A stretch of 64,000 nt of DNA from Salinirubellus salinus (GCF_025231485.1 NZ_CP104003.1:2542001-2606000), one strand, 5' to 3'. Positions 26,631 to 35,876 are shown, counted from the first letter of the stretch. Numbers and translations: made by a program. The notes: a model not told the origin generated them from the sequence alone.

Positions 26631-27692
26631 ATGCGCCGTCTCGCGCCAGTCGTGTTGTGTGCCACTCTCGTGGTACTCGCCGGCTGTTCGACCGGCCTCC
26701 CCGGCGGGCCGACGGGACTCGCCGGAACGCCCGGCGACGACACCGACCCGGTGTCCACCCCCACGCCGCGACCGACGCTCGCGCCGGGAGAGAGTCCGTT
26801 CCCCGACCGCCCGCTCGTGGTCAGCGTCTCGAACGAGGTGAACCAGTCACGCGACTTCGAGCCGCTCGTGGCCGAGACACTCGCGTACTGGGAGGCGAAC
26901 GCGGAGCAGTACGCCGGCTACGAGGTCGACTACCGGCTCGACCCGGACGCCACGGACCCGGACTTCTCGGTCCGGTTCGTCGCGGGGATCGACGAGTGTG
27001 GCTCCGAGCGAGGCCACCCGGCCGGCTGTGCCCCGGTCGTCGAGAAACGCGGTCAGTTCGACCCGCCCCACGACGTCCGCATCCAGGGTGGGTTCTCCGA
27101 CGCCTCGACGCTGGCGGTGCTGAAACACGAGTTCGGCCACACGCTCGGCCTGCGTCACGACGACGCCCCGGCCGAGGTGATGCGAGCCGAGTCCGTCCTG
27201 ACGACGCTCCCACGGACCGACGCCGTGAACGAGTCCTACGCGTGGAACGGGTCGGAGCTCTCGGTGTACGTCGACCTCGGTGCCACCCCCCAGCGCGACC
27301 GCGACGAGTTGAACCGACAGGTCGACGAGACGCTCGCGTACTTCGAGCGCGGAGCCGGGGAGACGGTCGCGGACGACGTCTCGTTCGTCCGCACGCAGAA
27401 CCGGACCGCCGCCGACGTCGTGATACAGGTCGGTGGTGAGACCCCCTGCGAGCGCGACCGTGGCTCCTGTCGGTACGTCGGTGGCCTGGACCCGGACGGC
27501 GACGGCCGACTGGAGACGTTCGAGCGGCTAGAGGTGTACGTGCTGGGGCTGGAACCCGAGGCAGTCGGGTGGCACGTCGGCCGGCACGTGGGCTACGGAC
27601 TGTCGCTGAACACCGAGGACGAGTACCCCGAACCGCTGCAGACGGACGCCTCGTTCGGTGAGCGCCGGTCCGACTGGTGGGAGTCGGGATAG
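26631..27692 (+). CDS. Metzincin (matrixin-like) lipoprotein with duplicated domain
   Basis: 353 residues. A signal peptide ends in lipobox LAGC at residues 16-19, followed by a Thr/Pro linker. Residues about 60-190 form a zinc protease domain with HEFGHTLGLRH (H166, E167, H170, H176) and a likely Met-turn in EVMRAE. Residues about 208-330 repeat the layout: VAETLAYWE is mirrored by VDETLAYFE, a Cys-containing loop recurs, and WHVGRHVGYGLS takes the place of the zinc motif with Glu and the third His lost. So one active-looking domain is followed by a dead copy. It would act at the cell surface. Confidence 0.82.
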   Translation: MRRLAPVVLCATLVVLAGCSTGLPGGPTGLAGTPGDDTDPVSTPTPRPTLAPGESPFPDRPLVVSVSNEVNQSRDFEPLVAETLAYWEANAEQYAGYEVDYRLDPDATDPDFSVRFVAGIDECGSERGHPAGCAPVVEKRGQFDPPHDVRIQGGFSDASTLAVLKHEFGHTLGLRHDDAPAEVMRAESVLTTLPRTDAVNESYAWNGSELSVYVDLGATPQRDRDELNRQVDETLAYFERGAGETVADDVSFVRTQNRTAADVVIQVGGETPCERDRGSCRYVGGLDPDGDGRLETFERLEVYVLGLEPEAVGWHVGRHVGYGLSLNTEDEYPEPLQTDASFGERRSDWWESG

Positions 27693-27797
27693 GGGGTCGA
27701 TTTCGAGGGTGGTTCCGGAGTGGTCCGTGACAGCGAGCAAAGTAGCGAGTCGCGGTGCATCTGAGACCGCAATCGCGACCGCTCCGTAGCGCGGCCG

Positions 27798-27817
27798 GTC
27801 GTGCCTGGCGGCACGAC
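27798..27817. terminator. Hairpin between convergent genes
   Basis: GTCGTGCC and GGCACGAC form an 8-base stem closed by TGGC in the gap between the metzincin gene and the convergent aminopeptidase gene. A GC-rich hairpin here could end either transcript. The rest of the gap (27693-27889) shows no gene. Confidence 0.4.
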
Positions 27818-27889
27818 ACGGCACACCTGCCCTCCCCCGTCCCCCGACCACGCTCACGTTCGTTCGCGGGTCGGGCAAGCCACGCCCGA

Positions 27890-28993
27890 CTACCCCCCGA
27901 ACCCGTCTTCCCACCTGAAGACCCCGTCCCGCTGGACCACCTCGCCGTCCACCTCGATACGGGCGTCCTCGCTCACGTCGGTGATCATGTCGACGTGGAC
28001 GGCCGAGTCGTTCGCCTCGTCCTCGTGGCCCGGCGGGAAGTTCGAGTCGTAGGCCCGACCGACCGCGAGGTGGACGGTGTCGCCCATCTTCTCGTCGAAC
28101 AGGATGTTGTCGGTGAAGCGGTCGATGCCGCGGTTCATCCCGATGCCGAGCTCGCCCAGCCGGCGGGCGCCCTCGTCGGTGTCGAGCACGTCCGAGAGGG
28201 CGTCCTCGCCCTGGTCGGCGCTGAACTCGACGACCTCGCCGTCCTCGAACGTGAGGTGGACGTCCCGGACCCGCCGGGAGTTGATGGTCATCGGGACGTC
28301 GAAGTAGACCGTCCCCTCGGTGGCGTCGGGGGCCGTGAACACCTCGCCGGAGGGGAGGTTGTGCGAGTCGTAGTCCACGCTCGCGGCGGAGTTGACGGCG
28401 ACCCGGTCCTCGATGGACATCGTGAGGTCGGTGTCCTCCTTGACGAGGCGGACCTCGCTGCCGGCGTCGAGGATGTCCTTCATGTTCGCCATCTCGTCGG
28501 CCAGCGTCTCCCAGTCACGGAGGACGGCGTCGTAGACGAAGTCGCAGTAGGCCTCGTAGGACATGCTCGCCTGCTGGGCCGCGGCACGGGTGGGGTGGAG
28601 CGTGCTGACCCACCTCGTGTCGAGTCGGGCCTCCCGGATCTTCCGCTTGGCCTTCCCGGCCGTCTGCAGGGTCTCGCCGGGGACGTCGGCCATCGCGGTG
28701 GTGTTGCGCGACCCCGACAGCGAGAGGACGCTGTCGGCCCCCTCGTACAGTGCGAGTTCGTACTCCGGGTCGGACTCGAACTCGTCGTCGTGAGCGTTCA
28801 GGTAGGCTCGCGAGACCTCCCCGGAGCTGTACGTCGTGACGAGGTTCGCGCCCCGTTCGCCGAGTTTCTCGGCGACGGCGACCGCGAGGTCGTGGGCGCC
28901 CTCGTCGACCGAGAGGACGACGTCGTCGCCCGCCTCGATGCGTGCGCTCCAGTCGACCAGTACCTCGGCGTGCTCGTGTACGCGTGGGTCCAT
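27890..28993 (-). CDS. M29-family aminopeptidase
   Basis: 367 residues resembling thermophilic aminopeptidase T (peptidase family M29). The metal-binding end of the protein shows DNILFDEKMGDTVHLAVGRAYDSNF and HVDMITDV, whose Glu, His, Tyr and Asp match the family pattern; a further Glu cluster is EFSADQGEDAL. It removes N-terminal residues from peptides in the cytoplasm. The start at ATG 28993 is chosen over the upstream extension to 29074, which looks non-coding. Confidence 0.88.
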   Translation of the reverse strand: MDPRVHEHAEVLVDWSARIEAGDDVVLSVDEGAHDLAVAVAEKLGERGANLVTTYSSGEVSRAYLNAHDDEFESDPEYELALYEGADSVLSLSGSRNTTAMADVPGETLQTAGKAKRKIREARLDTRWVSTLHPTRAAAQQASMSYEAYCDFVYDAVLRDWETLADEMANMKDILDAGSEVRLVKEDTDLTMSIEDRVAVNSAASVDYDSHNLPSGEVFTAPDATEGTVYFDVPMTINSRRVRDVHLTFEDGEVVEFSADQGEDALSDVLDTDEGARRLGELGIGMNRGIDRFTDNILFDEKMGDTVHLAVGRAYDSNFPPGHEDEANDSAVHVDMITDVSEDARIEVDGEVVQRDGVFRWEDGFGG

Positions 28994-29272
28994 GGTGGGT
29001 CGTTGGCTGGTGAGGTGGGAAGGTCTGTCGGGTCCACCCGTCGTTCGTGATCGGGTTCTGTTAGGTGGAATCATCGGGAGCCGGTGCGTGAAGCCAGCGG
29101 TCGAGGGAGGTCCGTGAAGCGAACGAGGAGACCAGCGCGGTACGAAGGGAACCGCACAGCACGGCAGGAGGGCCGGTCCGTTCGGAGCGGCCGGCCACTG
29201 AGCGGTGCTGGGCGGTTCAGTCGTACCGTGCTAGGCACCTCGCCCGACGGCACAGACACGACCGAGAGACAC

Positions 29273-30133
29273 TCACCCCAGCCGGATCGGGTCGTCGCTC
29301 GGGCAGAACGACACCTCGACGCGGTCGCCGACCTCGAACCCGTGGTCCGGACAGACCACCTTCACGCCCGGCGAGTCGTGCGCGACGAACAGCGAGAGCC
29401 CCGTCACCCGCTCGCCGTTCGCGAGCACGTCGAACCCGTCCCACGTGACCGTCCGGTCGGTCGCGGTGCCGACCTCGTAGCCGAGCAGCGACACGGGACC
29501 GTCCCGCCCGTCGTGGAGGCCGCCGCCGGTGTAGTGCGCGAGACCGCCGTCCAGCACGCCGGCACCGTCGGCGGCGACGCCGGTCCACCCCGTGCCCGCC
29601 GCTGGCGTGTCCAGCAGCACGTACGTCTCGCCCACCTCGGCGACCCGGCCGACGCCGTCCCACGCGACCGGGTCGGGACGGACCGCGAGGGGCAGTTCGA
29701 GTCGCAGCGACCCCCCTGCCCGGAGGAGGTGCTGGTCGTGGCGGCGGAACCCGAGGTGGAGGTGGTTGTCGACCCACGGGGCGAAGAAGCCCGAGCGGAC
29801 CATCCGCCCGAGCGAGTCGCCCGGCTCGACCCGGTCGCCCGGCTCGACCACGGGGTCGACGTGGAGGACGCGGGCGACGAGGTCGCCGCAGTCGAGGAGG
29901 AGGACGTGGTCCTCGGCCTCGGCGTACTCCTTCGCGGGGACCCGGCGTGTGGTGGTCTCGAGCACCGTTCCGGCGACGGGCGAGGGAGCGTCCTCGTCGG
30001 CGCGGTCCGGGTCGCGGTAGAGGTCCACCGCACAGCCCGTGTCGTGGGCGGGGTACGGGGAGTTGTAGAGCGAGTACCGGACGAACGGGTCGAAGACGGC
30101 CGGGTCGAGCACGACCCGGTCGGCTGCTGGCAT
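29273..30133 (-). CDS. M23/LytM-like domain protein
   Basis: 286 residues. The N-terminal 150 residues have the outline of an M23 (lysostaphin/LytM) peptidase fold: HDTGCAVDLY gives the His and Asp ligands, SPVAGTVLE is the usual biotinyl-like turn, VEPGDRVEPGDSLGRM resembles the G-D-x-V-x-x-G-x-x-x-G stretch, and WVDNHLHLGFR ends with the HxH pair. The C-terminal half is beta-rich and not recognised. There is no signal peptide. Archaea lack the murein usually cut by M23 enzymes, so the substrate is open. Confidence 0.6.
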   Translation of the reverse strand: MPAADRVVLDPAVFDPFVRYSLYNSPYPAHDTGCAVDLYRDPDRADEDAPSPVAGTVLETTTRRVPAKEYAEAEDHVLLLDCGDLVARVLHVDPVVEPGDRVEPGDSLGRMVRSGFFAPWVDNHLHLGFRRHDQHLLRAGGSLRLELPLAVRPDPVAWDGVGRVAEVGETYVLLDTPAAGTGWTGVAADGAGVLDGGLAHYTGGGLHDGRDGPVSLLGYEVGTATDRTVTWDGFDVLANGERVTGLSLFVAHDSPGVKVVCPDHGFEVGDRVEVSFCPSDDPIRLG

Positions 30134-30185
30134 CACTCCGACTCCGGGCCGCGGGGCTAAAGCCGCGTCGGGACGGAGCGAGGGT

Positions 30186-30869
30186 ATGCGCGTGATCCGG
30201 GGCCGGGCGGCGAGCGTCGAGGCGGACCGTGCGGTCACCCGGGCGCTCGCCGACGACGTCCGCGAGACCGGGGAGGCCGTCGTCCGGGTCTGGACGCCCC
30301 ACCGGCAGGTGGCGTTCGGCCGGCGAGACGCCCGCGCCGAGGGGTACGAGCGAGCGAAGCGGGCCGCCGAGGCGCGCGGCTTCCCACCCTACGAGCGCTC
30401 CGTCGGGGGCAGAGCGGTCGCCTACACCGGCCACACGCTGGCGTTCGTCCGCGTCGAACCCGTCGCCGACCTCCGGAAGGGGACCGACGAGCGCTACGAC
30501 CGCATCGTCCGGGAGTTACGGGGGGCGTTCGCCCAGCTGGGGGTCGACGCCTACGAGGGCGAACCGACCGACGCGTTCTGTCCCGGCGCCCACTCGCTGT
30601 CGGTCGAGGGGGCCGGGAAGGTCGTGGGTGTCGCCCAGCGGGTGGCGAAGGGGGCCGCACAGGTGGCCGGCATCGCCGTCGTCCGCGACCACGCCGAGGT
30701 CGCCGAGGTCCTCGAGTCGGTGTACGAGGCGCTGGACGTGCCGTTCGACGCGTCGACGGTCGGGAGCGTCGCGGCGGCGGGTGGTCCCCCGGACTCGGAG
30801 ACGGTCGGACGGGCGGTGGAGTCGGCGCTCGTCGGGGACCGCGAGTCGAGCGTCGAGGAGCTGCGTTAG
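30186..30869 (+). CDS. Lipoate-protein ligase-like protein
   Basis: 227 residues of the biotin/lipoate A/B ligase fold. The segment WTPHRQVAFGRRD, then PPYERSVGGRAVAYTGHTLAF (the RRxGGG-like substrate loop) and SVEGAGKVVGVAQRV (catalytic Lys of the SVxGxKV motif) are as in LplA-like proteins. It is shorter than bacterial LplA, which has an extra accessory domain; archaeal LplA also splits this domain off. Its stop overlaps that of the convergent lipoprotein gene by 4 bases. Confidence 0.8.
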   Translation: MRVIRGRAASVEADRAVTRALADDVRETGEAVVRVWTPHRQVAFGRRDARAEGYERAKRAAEARGFPPYERSVGGRAVAYTGHTLAFVRVEPVADLRKGTDERYDRIVRELRGAFAQLGVDAYEGEPTDAFCPGAHSLSVEGAGKVVGVAQRVAKGAAQVAGIAVVRDHAEVAEVLESVYEALDVPFDASTVGSVAAAGGPPDSETVGRAVESALVGDRESSVEELR

Positions 30870-31843
30870 GCCGGCGTGTCCGTCTCGTACCGACCGGGGA
30901 CGAGCAGCGTCGTCCAGTAGACCGACCCGTCGTAGCGCACGAGGTAGGTCCCCGAGTCGCCGGTGTCGGGCGTATCCTCGCCCGGACCGCGGACCTGGCC
31001 GCGGCCGTCGAACCGGTCGGCCAGCGAGGTGAACGCGGGCGACGGTGTCTCGTCCGGACCGACGACGTACCCGGCGGCACCGTCGCTGGCCGTCGCCTCG
31101 ACCGCCCGCTCGACCAGGTCACGCTCCGCCGTCGAGAGCCCGGAGAGCGTCCACGCGTATCGGTCGCGGAGTTCGGCACCCACCTCGCTCGCCGGCCGGG
31201 ACCCGGCGACCGAGTAGCCGAACCGCTTCAGCGTCCGGTCGTAGCCGTCCTCGACGACCCACTCGGCCTCGCTGTCGTGGGTCGGCCACTCGATGATAGC
31301 GACGTCCGTCTCGGGGACGAGTATCGACTCGGCCACCTCCGCGTCGGTGTAGCGGATGGTCGTCCCGACGCCGACCGGCTCGCCGTCGGCGAACCCCTCG
31401 CGCTCGAGCACGCGGCGGTCGACCGCCGGGAGGTCGGAGAAGGCCACGGTCCGGCCGTCTCGTTCGTCACCGTCCACGATGTCGACGAGGACGGAGAAGA
31501 CGGTGGCCGGGGTCTCCTCGACCACCTCGCGGTCGAGGCGGTAGACGGTCCCGTCGTAGACGATGGGTCGGCCGGCGGGGAGCAGCGGGTCGACACGCTC
31601 GGTCGTCGCCTCGCCGTCGGTGACGACCCGGTCCATCAGCGTGGCGCGGTCGGTACCGGCATCGACCTCGCCCTGTTCGAACGAGTAGTGGACACGAGCG
31701 GCGACGTCGGCGTCCGAGACGGGAGCCATCTCGAGACGAGCGGTTGGGGCCTCCGCGGCGAGGTCCGACCGGCCGAGGCCGGCACAGCCGGCGAGTGCGG
31801 GCAGGAGTGCAGTACCACCTGCGAGGAGGGCACGGCGGCGCAT
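30866..31843 (-). CDS. Lipoprotein, unknown
   Basis: 325 residues. MRRRALLAGGTALLPALAGC is a Tat-like signal with lipobox LAGC, so the protein is lipid-anchored outside. The rest is acidic and soluble; I recognise no catalytic motif. A TTTT stretch at about 31869-31873 gives a promoter about 28 bases upstream on the minus strand. It is divergent from dihydroorotase. Confidence 0.7.
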   Translation of the reverse strand: MRRRALLAGGTALLPALAGCAGLGRSDLAAEAPTARLEMAPVSDADVAARVHYSFEQGEVDAGTDRATLMDRVVTDGEATTERVDPLLPAGRPIVYDGTVYRLDREVVEETPATVFSVLVDIVDGDERDGRTVAFSDLPAVDRRVLEREGFADGEPVGVGTTIRYTDAEVAESILVPETDVAIIEWPTHDSEAEWVVEDGYDRTLKRFGYSVAGSRPASEVGAELRDRYAWTLSGLSTAERDLVERAVEATASDGAAGYVVGPDETPSPAFTSLADRFDGRGQVRGPGEDTPDTGDSGTYLVRYDGSVYWTTLLVPGRYETDTPA

Positions 31844-31906
31844 GCGATACCGTGGACGGTGGAGCGAGGAAAAGTCTCGGGAGGGTCAAACGCACGTTTC
31901 GGGAGG

Positions 31907-31913
31907 CATAAAC
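31907..31913 (+). promoter_or_regulatory. TATA box of dihydroorotase
   Basis: CATAAAC lies about 27 bases before the ATG at 31937, consistent with a leaderless transcript. Confidence 0.45.
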
Positions 31914-31936
31914 GGCCCGCCACCGACCCACGAGCA

Positions 31937-33214
31937 ATGCTCGTCACCAACGCCGTCCTCCCGGACGGCACCGAAGCGGCCGTCCGCGTCGACGGCGAGA
32001 CCATCGCCGACGTGGGCGACCTCTCGCCGGCCGACGGCGAGGACGTCCTCGACGCCGCCGGCAAGCGCCTGGTCCCGGGGATGATAGACGTCCACGTCCA
32101 CTTCCGCGAACCCGGCTACTCCTACAAGGAGACGTGGACCTCCGGGTCGCGCAGCGCCGCCGCCGGTGGGGTCACCACCGTCGTCGACCAGCCGAACACC
32201 GACCCCGCGACGACGACGGGCGAGGCGTTCGACCTGAAGACGGAGTTCACCACCCCCTCCTGCGTCGACTGGGGCATCAACGGCGGCGTCACCGCCGACT
32301 GGGACCCAGACTCGCTGTTCGAGCGGCTCCTGTTCGCGCTGGGGGAGGTGTTCCTCGCCGACTCCACCGGCGACATGGGCATCGAGGCCGACCTGTTCGA
32401 GGACGCGCTGGCCCGGGCCACCGACGAGGGGGTCACCGTCACCGTCCACGCCGAGGACGCCGACCGGTTCGACGAGTCCGCGCTCGACCGCGCTGACGAC
32501 GACCACGACGCGTGGAGCGCCTACCGCACCGCCGAGGCCGAGATCGCCGCCGTCGAGCGGGCCTGCGAGGTGGCCGACGAGGCCGGCGCGCGTATCCACG
32601 TCGCGCACACCTCCACGCCCGAAGCGGTCGACGTCGCCGCCGACGCCGGGATGACCACGGAGGTCACCCCCCACCACCTGTTCCTCTCGCGTGACGACTA
32701 CGACCGCCTCGGTACCTACGGCCGGATGAACCCGCCGTTGCGGAGCGAGGCGCGCCGCGAGGCGCTGTTCGAGCGGCTCGTCGACGGGACCGTCGACGTG
32801 GTCGCCACGGACCACGCCCCGCACACCCGACAGGAGAAGGACGCGAGCATCTGGGACGCCCCCTCGGGCGTGCCGGGTGTGGAGACGGCGCTCCCGCTCT
32901 TGCTCGCGGCCGCGGCGGACGCCGCGAACGACCTGACCTACGAGCGGGTCCGGGACGTGACCGCCGCGAACCCGGCCGAGCGGTTCGACCTCTCGCGGAA
33001 GGGGCGCATCGAACCCGGTCGCGACGCGGACCTCGTCCTCGTCGACCCGGACTCGACGACACCCATCCACGGCCCGCGGCTCCACTCGAAGTGCGGGTGG
33101 TCACCGTTCGAGACGTTCGAGGGTGTCTTCCCGGAGTGGACGATGCTCCGCGGCGAGATGGTCTACATCGACGGGGAGTTCCGCGAGGGCGTCGGGCAGA
33201 ACGTCAGAGAGTGA
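31937..33214 (+). CDS. pyrC: Dihydroorotase
   Basis: 425 residues, amidohydrolase superfamily. DVHVHFREPG holds the first zinc His pair and the substrate Arg, VTPHHLFLS and AHTS hold further His ligands, and TDHAPHTRQEKD holds the catalytic Asp. It closes carbamoyl aspartate to dihydroorotate in pyrimidine synthesis. The form is the class I type with a post-TDHAP loop. The frame is open far upstream, but the ATG at 31937 follows a TATA box and fits the family start (first beta strands of the small domain). Confidence 0.93.
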   Translation: MLVTNAVLPDGTEAAVRVDGETIADVGDLSPADGEDVLDAAGKRLVPGMIDVHVHFREPGYSYKETWTSGSRSAAAGGVTTVVDQPNTDPATTTGEAFDLKTEFTTPSCVDWGINGGVTADWDPDSLFERLLFALGEVFLADSTGDMGIEADLFEDALARATDEGVTVTVHAEDADRFDESALDRADDDHDAWSAYRTAEAEIAAVERACEVADEAGARIHVAHTSTPEAVDVAADAGMTTEVTPHHLFLSRDDYDRLGTYGRMNPPLRSEARREALFERLVDGTVDVVATDHAPHTRQEKDASIWDAPSGVPGVETALPLLLAAAADAANDLTYERVRDVTAANPAERFDLSRKGRIEPGRDADLVLVDPDSTTPIHGPRLHSKCGWSPFETFEGVFPEWTMLRGEMVYIDGEFREGVGQNVRE

Positions 33215-33224
33215 GAGCGCGGTC

Positions 33225-33815
33225 TCAGGCGTCCGTCTCGCCGGTGAGCGCGCCGATGCCGAGGACGATCTCGTCGCGAACGACATAGACCGCACCGCCC
33301 AGCGCGACGACCCACAGGTCGTCGGCGAGACCGCTCGTGAACACGAGGTAGACACCGCCGAGCGCGAGCAGTCCCGCGACCAACTGGACCCCGAGATGGA
33401 GGACCCGCTGGGACTGCACGTCACCGACGCAGTCTTCACACAGGATACGCGCTGTCCCCTCTCGGTCGAGGACCCTGACGTTGAGCAGCGAGTCGTGCGG
33501 GCGATACCAGACGGAGAACAGCAGTGCCAGCCCGAGGACGTACCCGGAGTTGACCAGCCCCGCCTTCAGGAAGAGGCTCCGGCCGAAGAGAGCCCGCGAC
33601 CCGATCAGCACCGCGTTCGGGAAGACGACGTTGAGGAGGAGGAACGGCCCGACGAGGACCGCGACGGCGAGTGCGAGTCTGAGGCCGGCGCCGGAGGTGT
33701 ACGTCGCGAGGCGCGAGTCGCGTCGCTCTGACTGACAGGCGGTACAGAGCGGACTGCCACAGACCCCACAGACGCCCGTCGCGTCGTCACCGTCGTTGAC
33801 ACAGCGGAGGCTCAC
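33225..33815 (-). CDS. Zinc-knuckle membrane protein, unknown
   Basis: 196 residues. Cysteines at 5, 16, 19, 24 and 27 (CGVCGSPLCTAC) form a B-box/zinc-knuckle-like site before the first membrane segment. Four hydrophobic segments follow at about 43-66, 86-103, 140-160 and 165-178, with a second CEDC pair at 126-129 in the central cytoplasmic loop, partly in the manner of RDD proteins (RPHDSLLNVRVLDREG). Its start overlaps the stop of the 477-residue gene by 4 bases, so they form one operon. Confidence 0.65.
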   Translation of the reverse strand: MSLRCVNDGDDATGVCGVCGSPLCTACQSERRDSRLATYTSGAGLRLALAVAVLVGPFLLLNVVFPNAVLIGSRALFGRSLFLKAGLVNSGYVLGLALLFSVWYRPHDSLLNVRVLDREGTARILCEDCVGDVQSQRVLHLGVQLVAGLLALGGVYLVFTSGLADDLWVVALGGAVYVVRDEIVLGIGALTGETDA

Positions 33816-35245
33816 TGGCTCCCACCCCGGTTGAACGCCCCTTCGAGCGTGCCGATGAGCCGTGAGTTCAGGTCCGAGGATGCCGAGCGTGCGACCACCT
33901 CGGCGGTCGCCCGGCCGTTCTCACCGAGCGCCCCCTGGTCGGCACGGACCAGTCGGTCCTCGGAGTCACCGAACGCGGACACCTCCGACCGCTCGGACTG
34001 CGGCGTGAACACCCCCTCGACGGTTATCTCCGCGTGGACGACCCCCTCGTCGCCGTACTCGCGCTTGATGGCGAGTTCGCCACGGTTCTCGTCCTCGACC
34101 CGGAACAGCGCGTCCCGGTCGGCGGCGAGTTCGGCGTCGCCGACCGCCTTCTGTCGACGAATCTGGATCCCCTCTTGCCGGCAGATGGAGACGAGTTCCT
34201 CGTAGAGGTCGGTCGGCGTCGTCGACACCGTGATGCTGGAGCGGGTGGTCTTGGTCGCCTCGCCGCTCAGCGCCCGCGTGTCGATGTGGATGTCGTACGA
34301 GAGTTCGACCACGTGGTCCACGTCGACCCGGCCGGTATCGACGAACTGGTCGCCAGCCACGTCGTACGCACCCTCGATTCGGGTCCCGCTCAGCGTCCGG
34401 TTGCGGACCCTCCCCTCGAGGGTGGCGGTGACCTCACCGATGTCGAGTAGTTCCGTTATCGGCCCGAGGACGACGTACTGGGCGGTCTCACCCGGAGAAG
34501 CCGTCCGGTCGCGCCACTCGACGCGCTTGTTCTCCGGGTCGTACGTGGCGTCGCGCTTCGGATCGAAGTCGATCTGCGGGAACGTCCGGGACATATCGAT
34601 CTTGAGCGTCGACAGTTCGAGACGGCCGCCGTCTCGAACGTCCCGGTGTTCGATCTCGATGAGCAGCGCCGCCAACCCCTCCAGTTCCTGCCGGCGCCGG
34701 AGGTTGTCGCTCGCGTCGCCCGACCCGTCGTCGTCGCGAACCAGCTCGACCGCGTCCCGGTACAAGCGGGCGCGGACGACGATTGGGAGGCGGTCACGCG
34801 GGTACGAGGCGATGTCGTACTCGTGGGTGAACACGGTCGCGTCGTTGTCGGCGAGTACCCGCTGAGCCTCGGCCGCGTCCCAGTCCACGTCGAACTCGAC
34901 GGTGCCGTTCTCCGGGACGCCGTCGACCTCGATGCGGTCGGTCCAACTCTCGTCGGCCGGCAGCTGGTTCGACACCCCGAGGTACATCCCCGTCCCCGGA
35001 TACTCGTCGCGACCGAAGACATTTCCCCCATCCGCGTCGGCGAGACTCCGGGCCGCGTCGAGGACGTGCCGGGGCCGGCGTTCGCGGTCTCTGACGGCCC
35101 GCTTGTCCGGCTTCGCGACGACGTCGAGACTCCCACTCACGTCGAACTCACTTCGGTACTCCTCCTCGGTAATCTCGAGGTCCGAAGCGACCCGTTCCTC
35201 CACCCGTAGTTCCGAGACTGTTCGATGAACTTCCTGTTCGGACAT
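33812..35245 (-). CDS. Large soluble protein of unknown function
   Basis: 477 residues, very acidic, without a signal peptide or membrane segment. Alternating hydrophobic patterns suggest beta-rich domains, e.g. VVELSYDIHIDTRAL and VVHAEITVEGVF. A stretch near residue 350 (LYEELVSICRQEGIQIRRQK) looks helical. I find no recognisable catalytic motif. It lies first in a two-gene operon with the zinc-knuckle membrane protein, which may be its membrane partner. Its promoter region holds CGATA-n5-TATCG near 35254-35269. Confidence 0.65.
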   Translation of the reverse strand: MSEQEVHRTVSELRVEERVASDLEITEEEYRSEFDVSGSLDVVAKPDKRAVRDRERRPRHVLDAARSLADADGGNVFGRDEYPGTGMYLGVSNQLPADESWTDRIEVDGVPENGTVEFDVDWDAAEAQRVLADNDATVFTHEYDIASYPRDRLPIVVRARLYRDAVELVRDDDGSGDASDNLRRRQELEGLAALLIEIEHRDVRDGGRLELSTLKIDMSRTFPQIDFDPKRDATYDPENKRVEWRDRTASPGETAQYVVLGPITELLDIGEVTATLEGRVRNRTLSGTRIEGAYDVAGDQFVDTGRVDVDHVVELSYDIHIDTRALSGEATKTTRSSITVSTTPTDLYEELVSICRQEGIQIRRQKAVGDAELAADRDALFRVEDENRGELAIKREYGDEGVVHAEITVEGVFTPQSERSEVSAFGDSEDRLVRADQGALGENGRATAEVVARSASSDLNSRLIGTLEGAFNRGGSQ

Positions 35246-35338
35246 CCTTCCCGTCGATAGGACATATCGCTCTGTAATGAATTTGGGGGAGGACGAGAGT
35301 CGCCAAATTTGCCGGTTTCCGACCCGTCAGTGTCCCAG

Positions 35339-35346
35339 ATTTTATC
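35339..35346 (+). promoter_or_regulatory. TATA box
   Basis: ATTTTATC centred about 28 bases before the ATG at 35370 sets that start and implies a leaderless transcript. Confidence 0.5.
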
Positions 35347-35369
35347 GAGCCGGCGTCGAGTGTCGGGAC

Positions 35370-35876
35370 ATGGACGGGAATACGACGGGGGACGGTGGGG
35401 CGTCACCGCCGGACCCGGAGCGCTGGGCGCAGGTGACCACAGAACTGGAGGGCATCGCCGAGGCGTACCGTTCGAGCGGCTGGGACGCCGTGACGGCAGT
35501 CCCGGAGTCGGTCGCCACCCGGCGTCCAGAGGCCGACCCGGAGGGGAGGGGTGGGTTCGACCTCCTCCTCCGGGACGACGCCTTCGAGTCGCTGGCCGAG
35601 TTCGTCGCCGGTCGGTCGTTCGACGCCTACGAGGTGTTCCGCGGTGACGGCGAGGGTGCCACCTACCTCGTGGTCGCCGTCGAGGCCGACGAGAGCGCGC
35701 GAGCGGTGCTCTACCCCGCGTACTTCACGGACGAGAGCGTCGTCGACCTGCACGAGACGGCCGACGCCGGGCCGCTCTACACCCACCTCCGGAGCCCGGA
35801 GAGCGACGAGCGGGTGACGTTCACGCACGAGGCGCCGGCCCCCTTCTTCCCCGAGTGGGGGGAGGGAGCGGAGTAG
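35370..35876 (+). CDS. Conserved-looking protein, unknown
   Basis: 168 residues, acidic, soluble. A disordered N-terminus is followed by a compact domain with WDAVTAVPESVATRRPEAD, FDLLLRDDAFESLAEF and YLVVAVEADESARAVLYPAYFT. It may belong to a haloarchaea-only family, but I cannot name it. It is divergent from the 477-residue gene across about 125 bases. Confidence 0.6.
   Translation: MDGNTTGDGGASPPDPERWAQVTTELEGIAEAYRSSGWDAVTAVPESVATRRPEADPEGRGGFDLLLRDDAFESLAEFVAGRSFDAYEVFRGDGEGATYLVVAVEADESARAVLYPAYFTDESVVDLHETADAGPLYTHLRSPESDERVTFTHEAPAPFFPEWGEGAE

Noticed and set aside
26260-27439. Long plus-strand frame across RNase P RNA and the metzincin gene
   Set aside because: It overlaps the RNA and a well-supported gene and has Arg-rich shadow composition.
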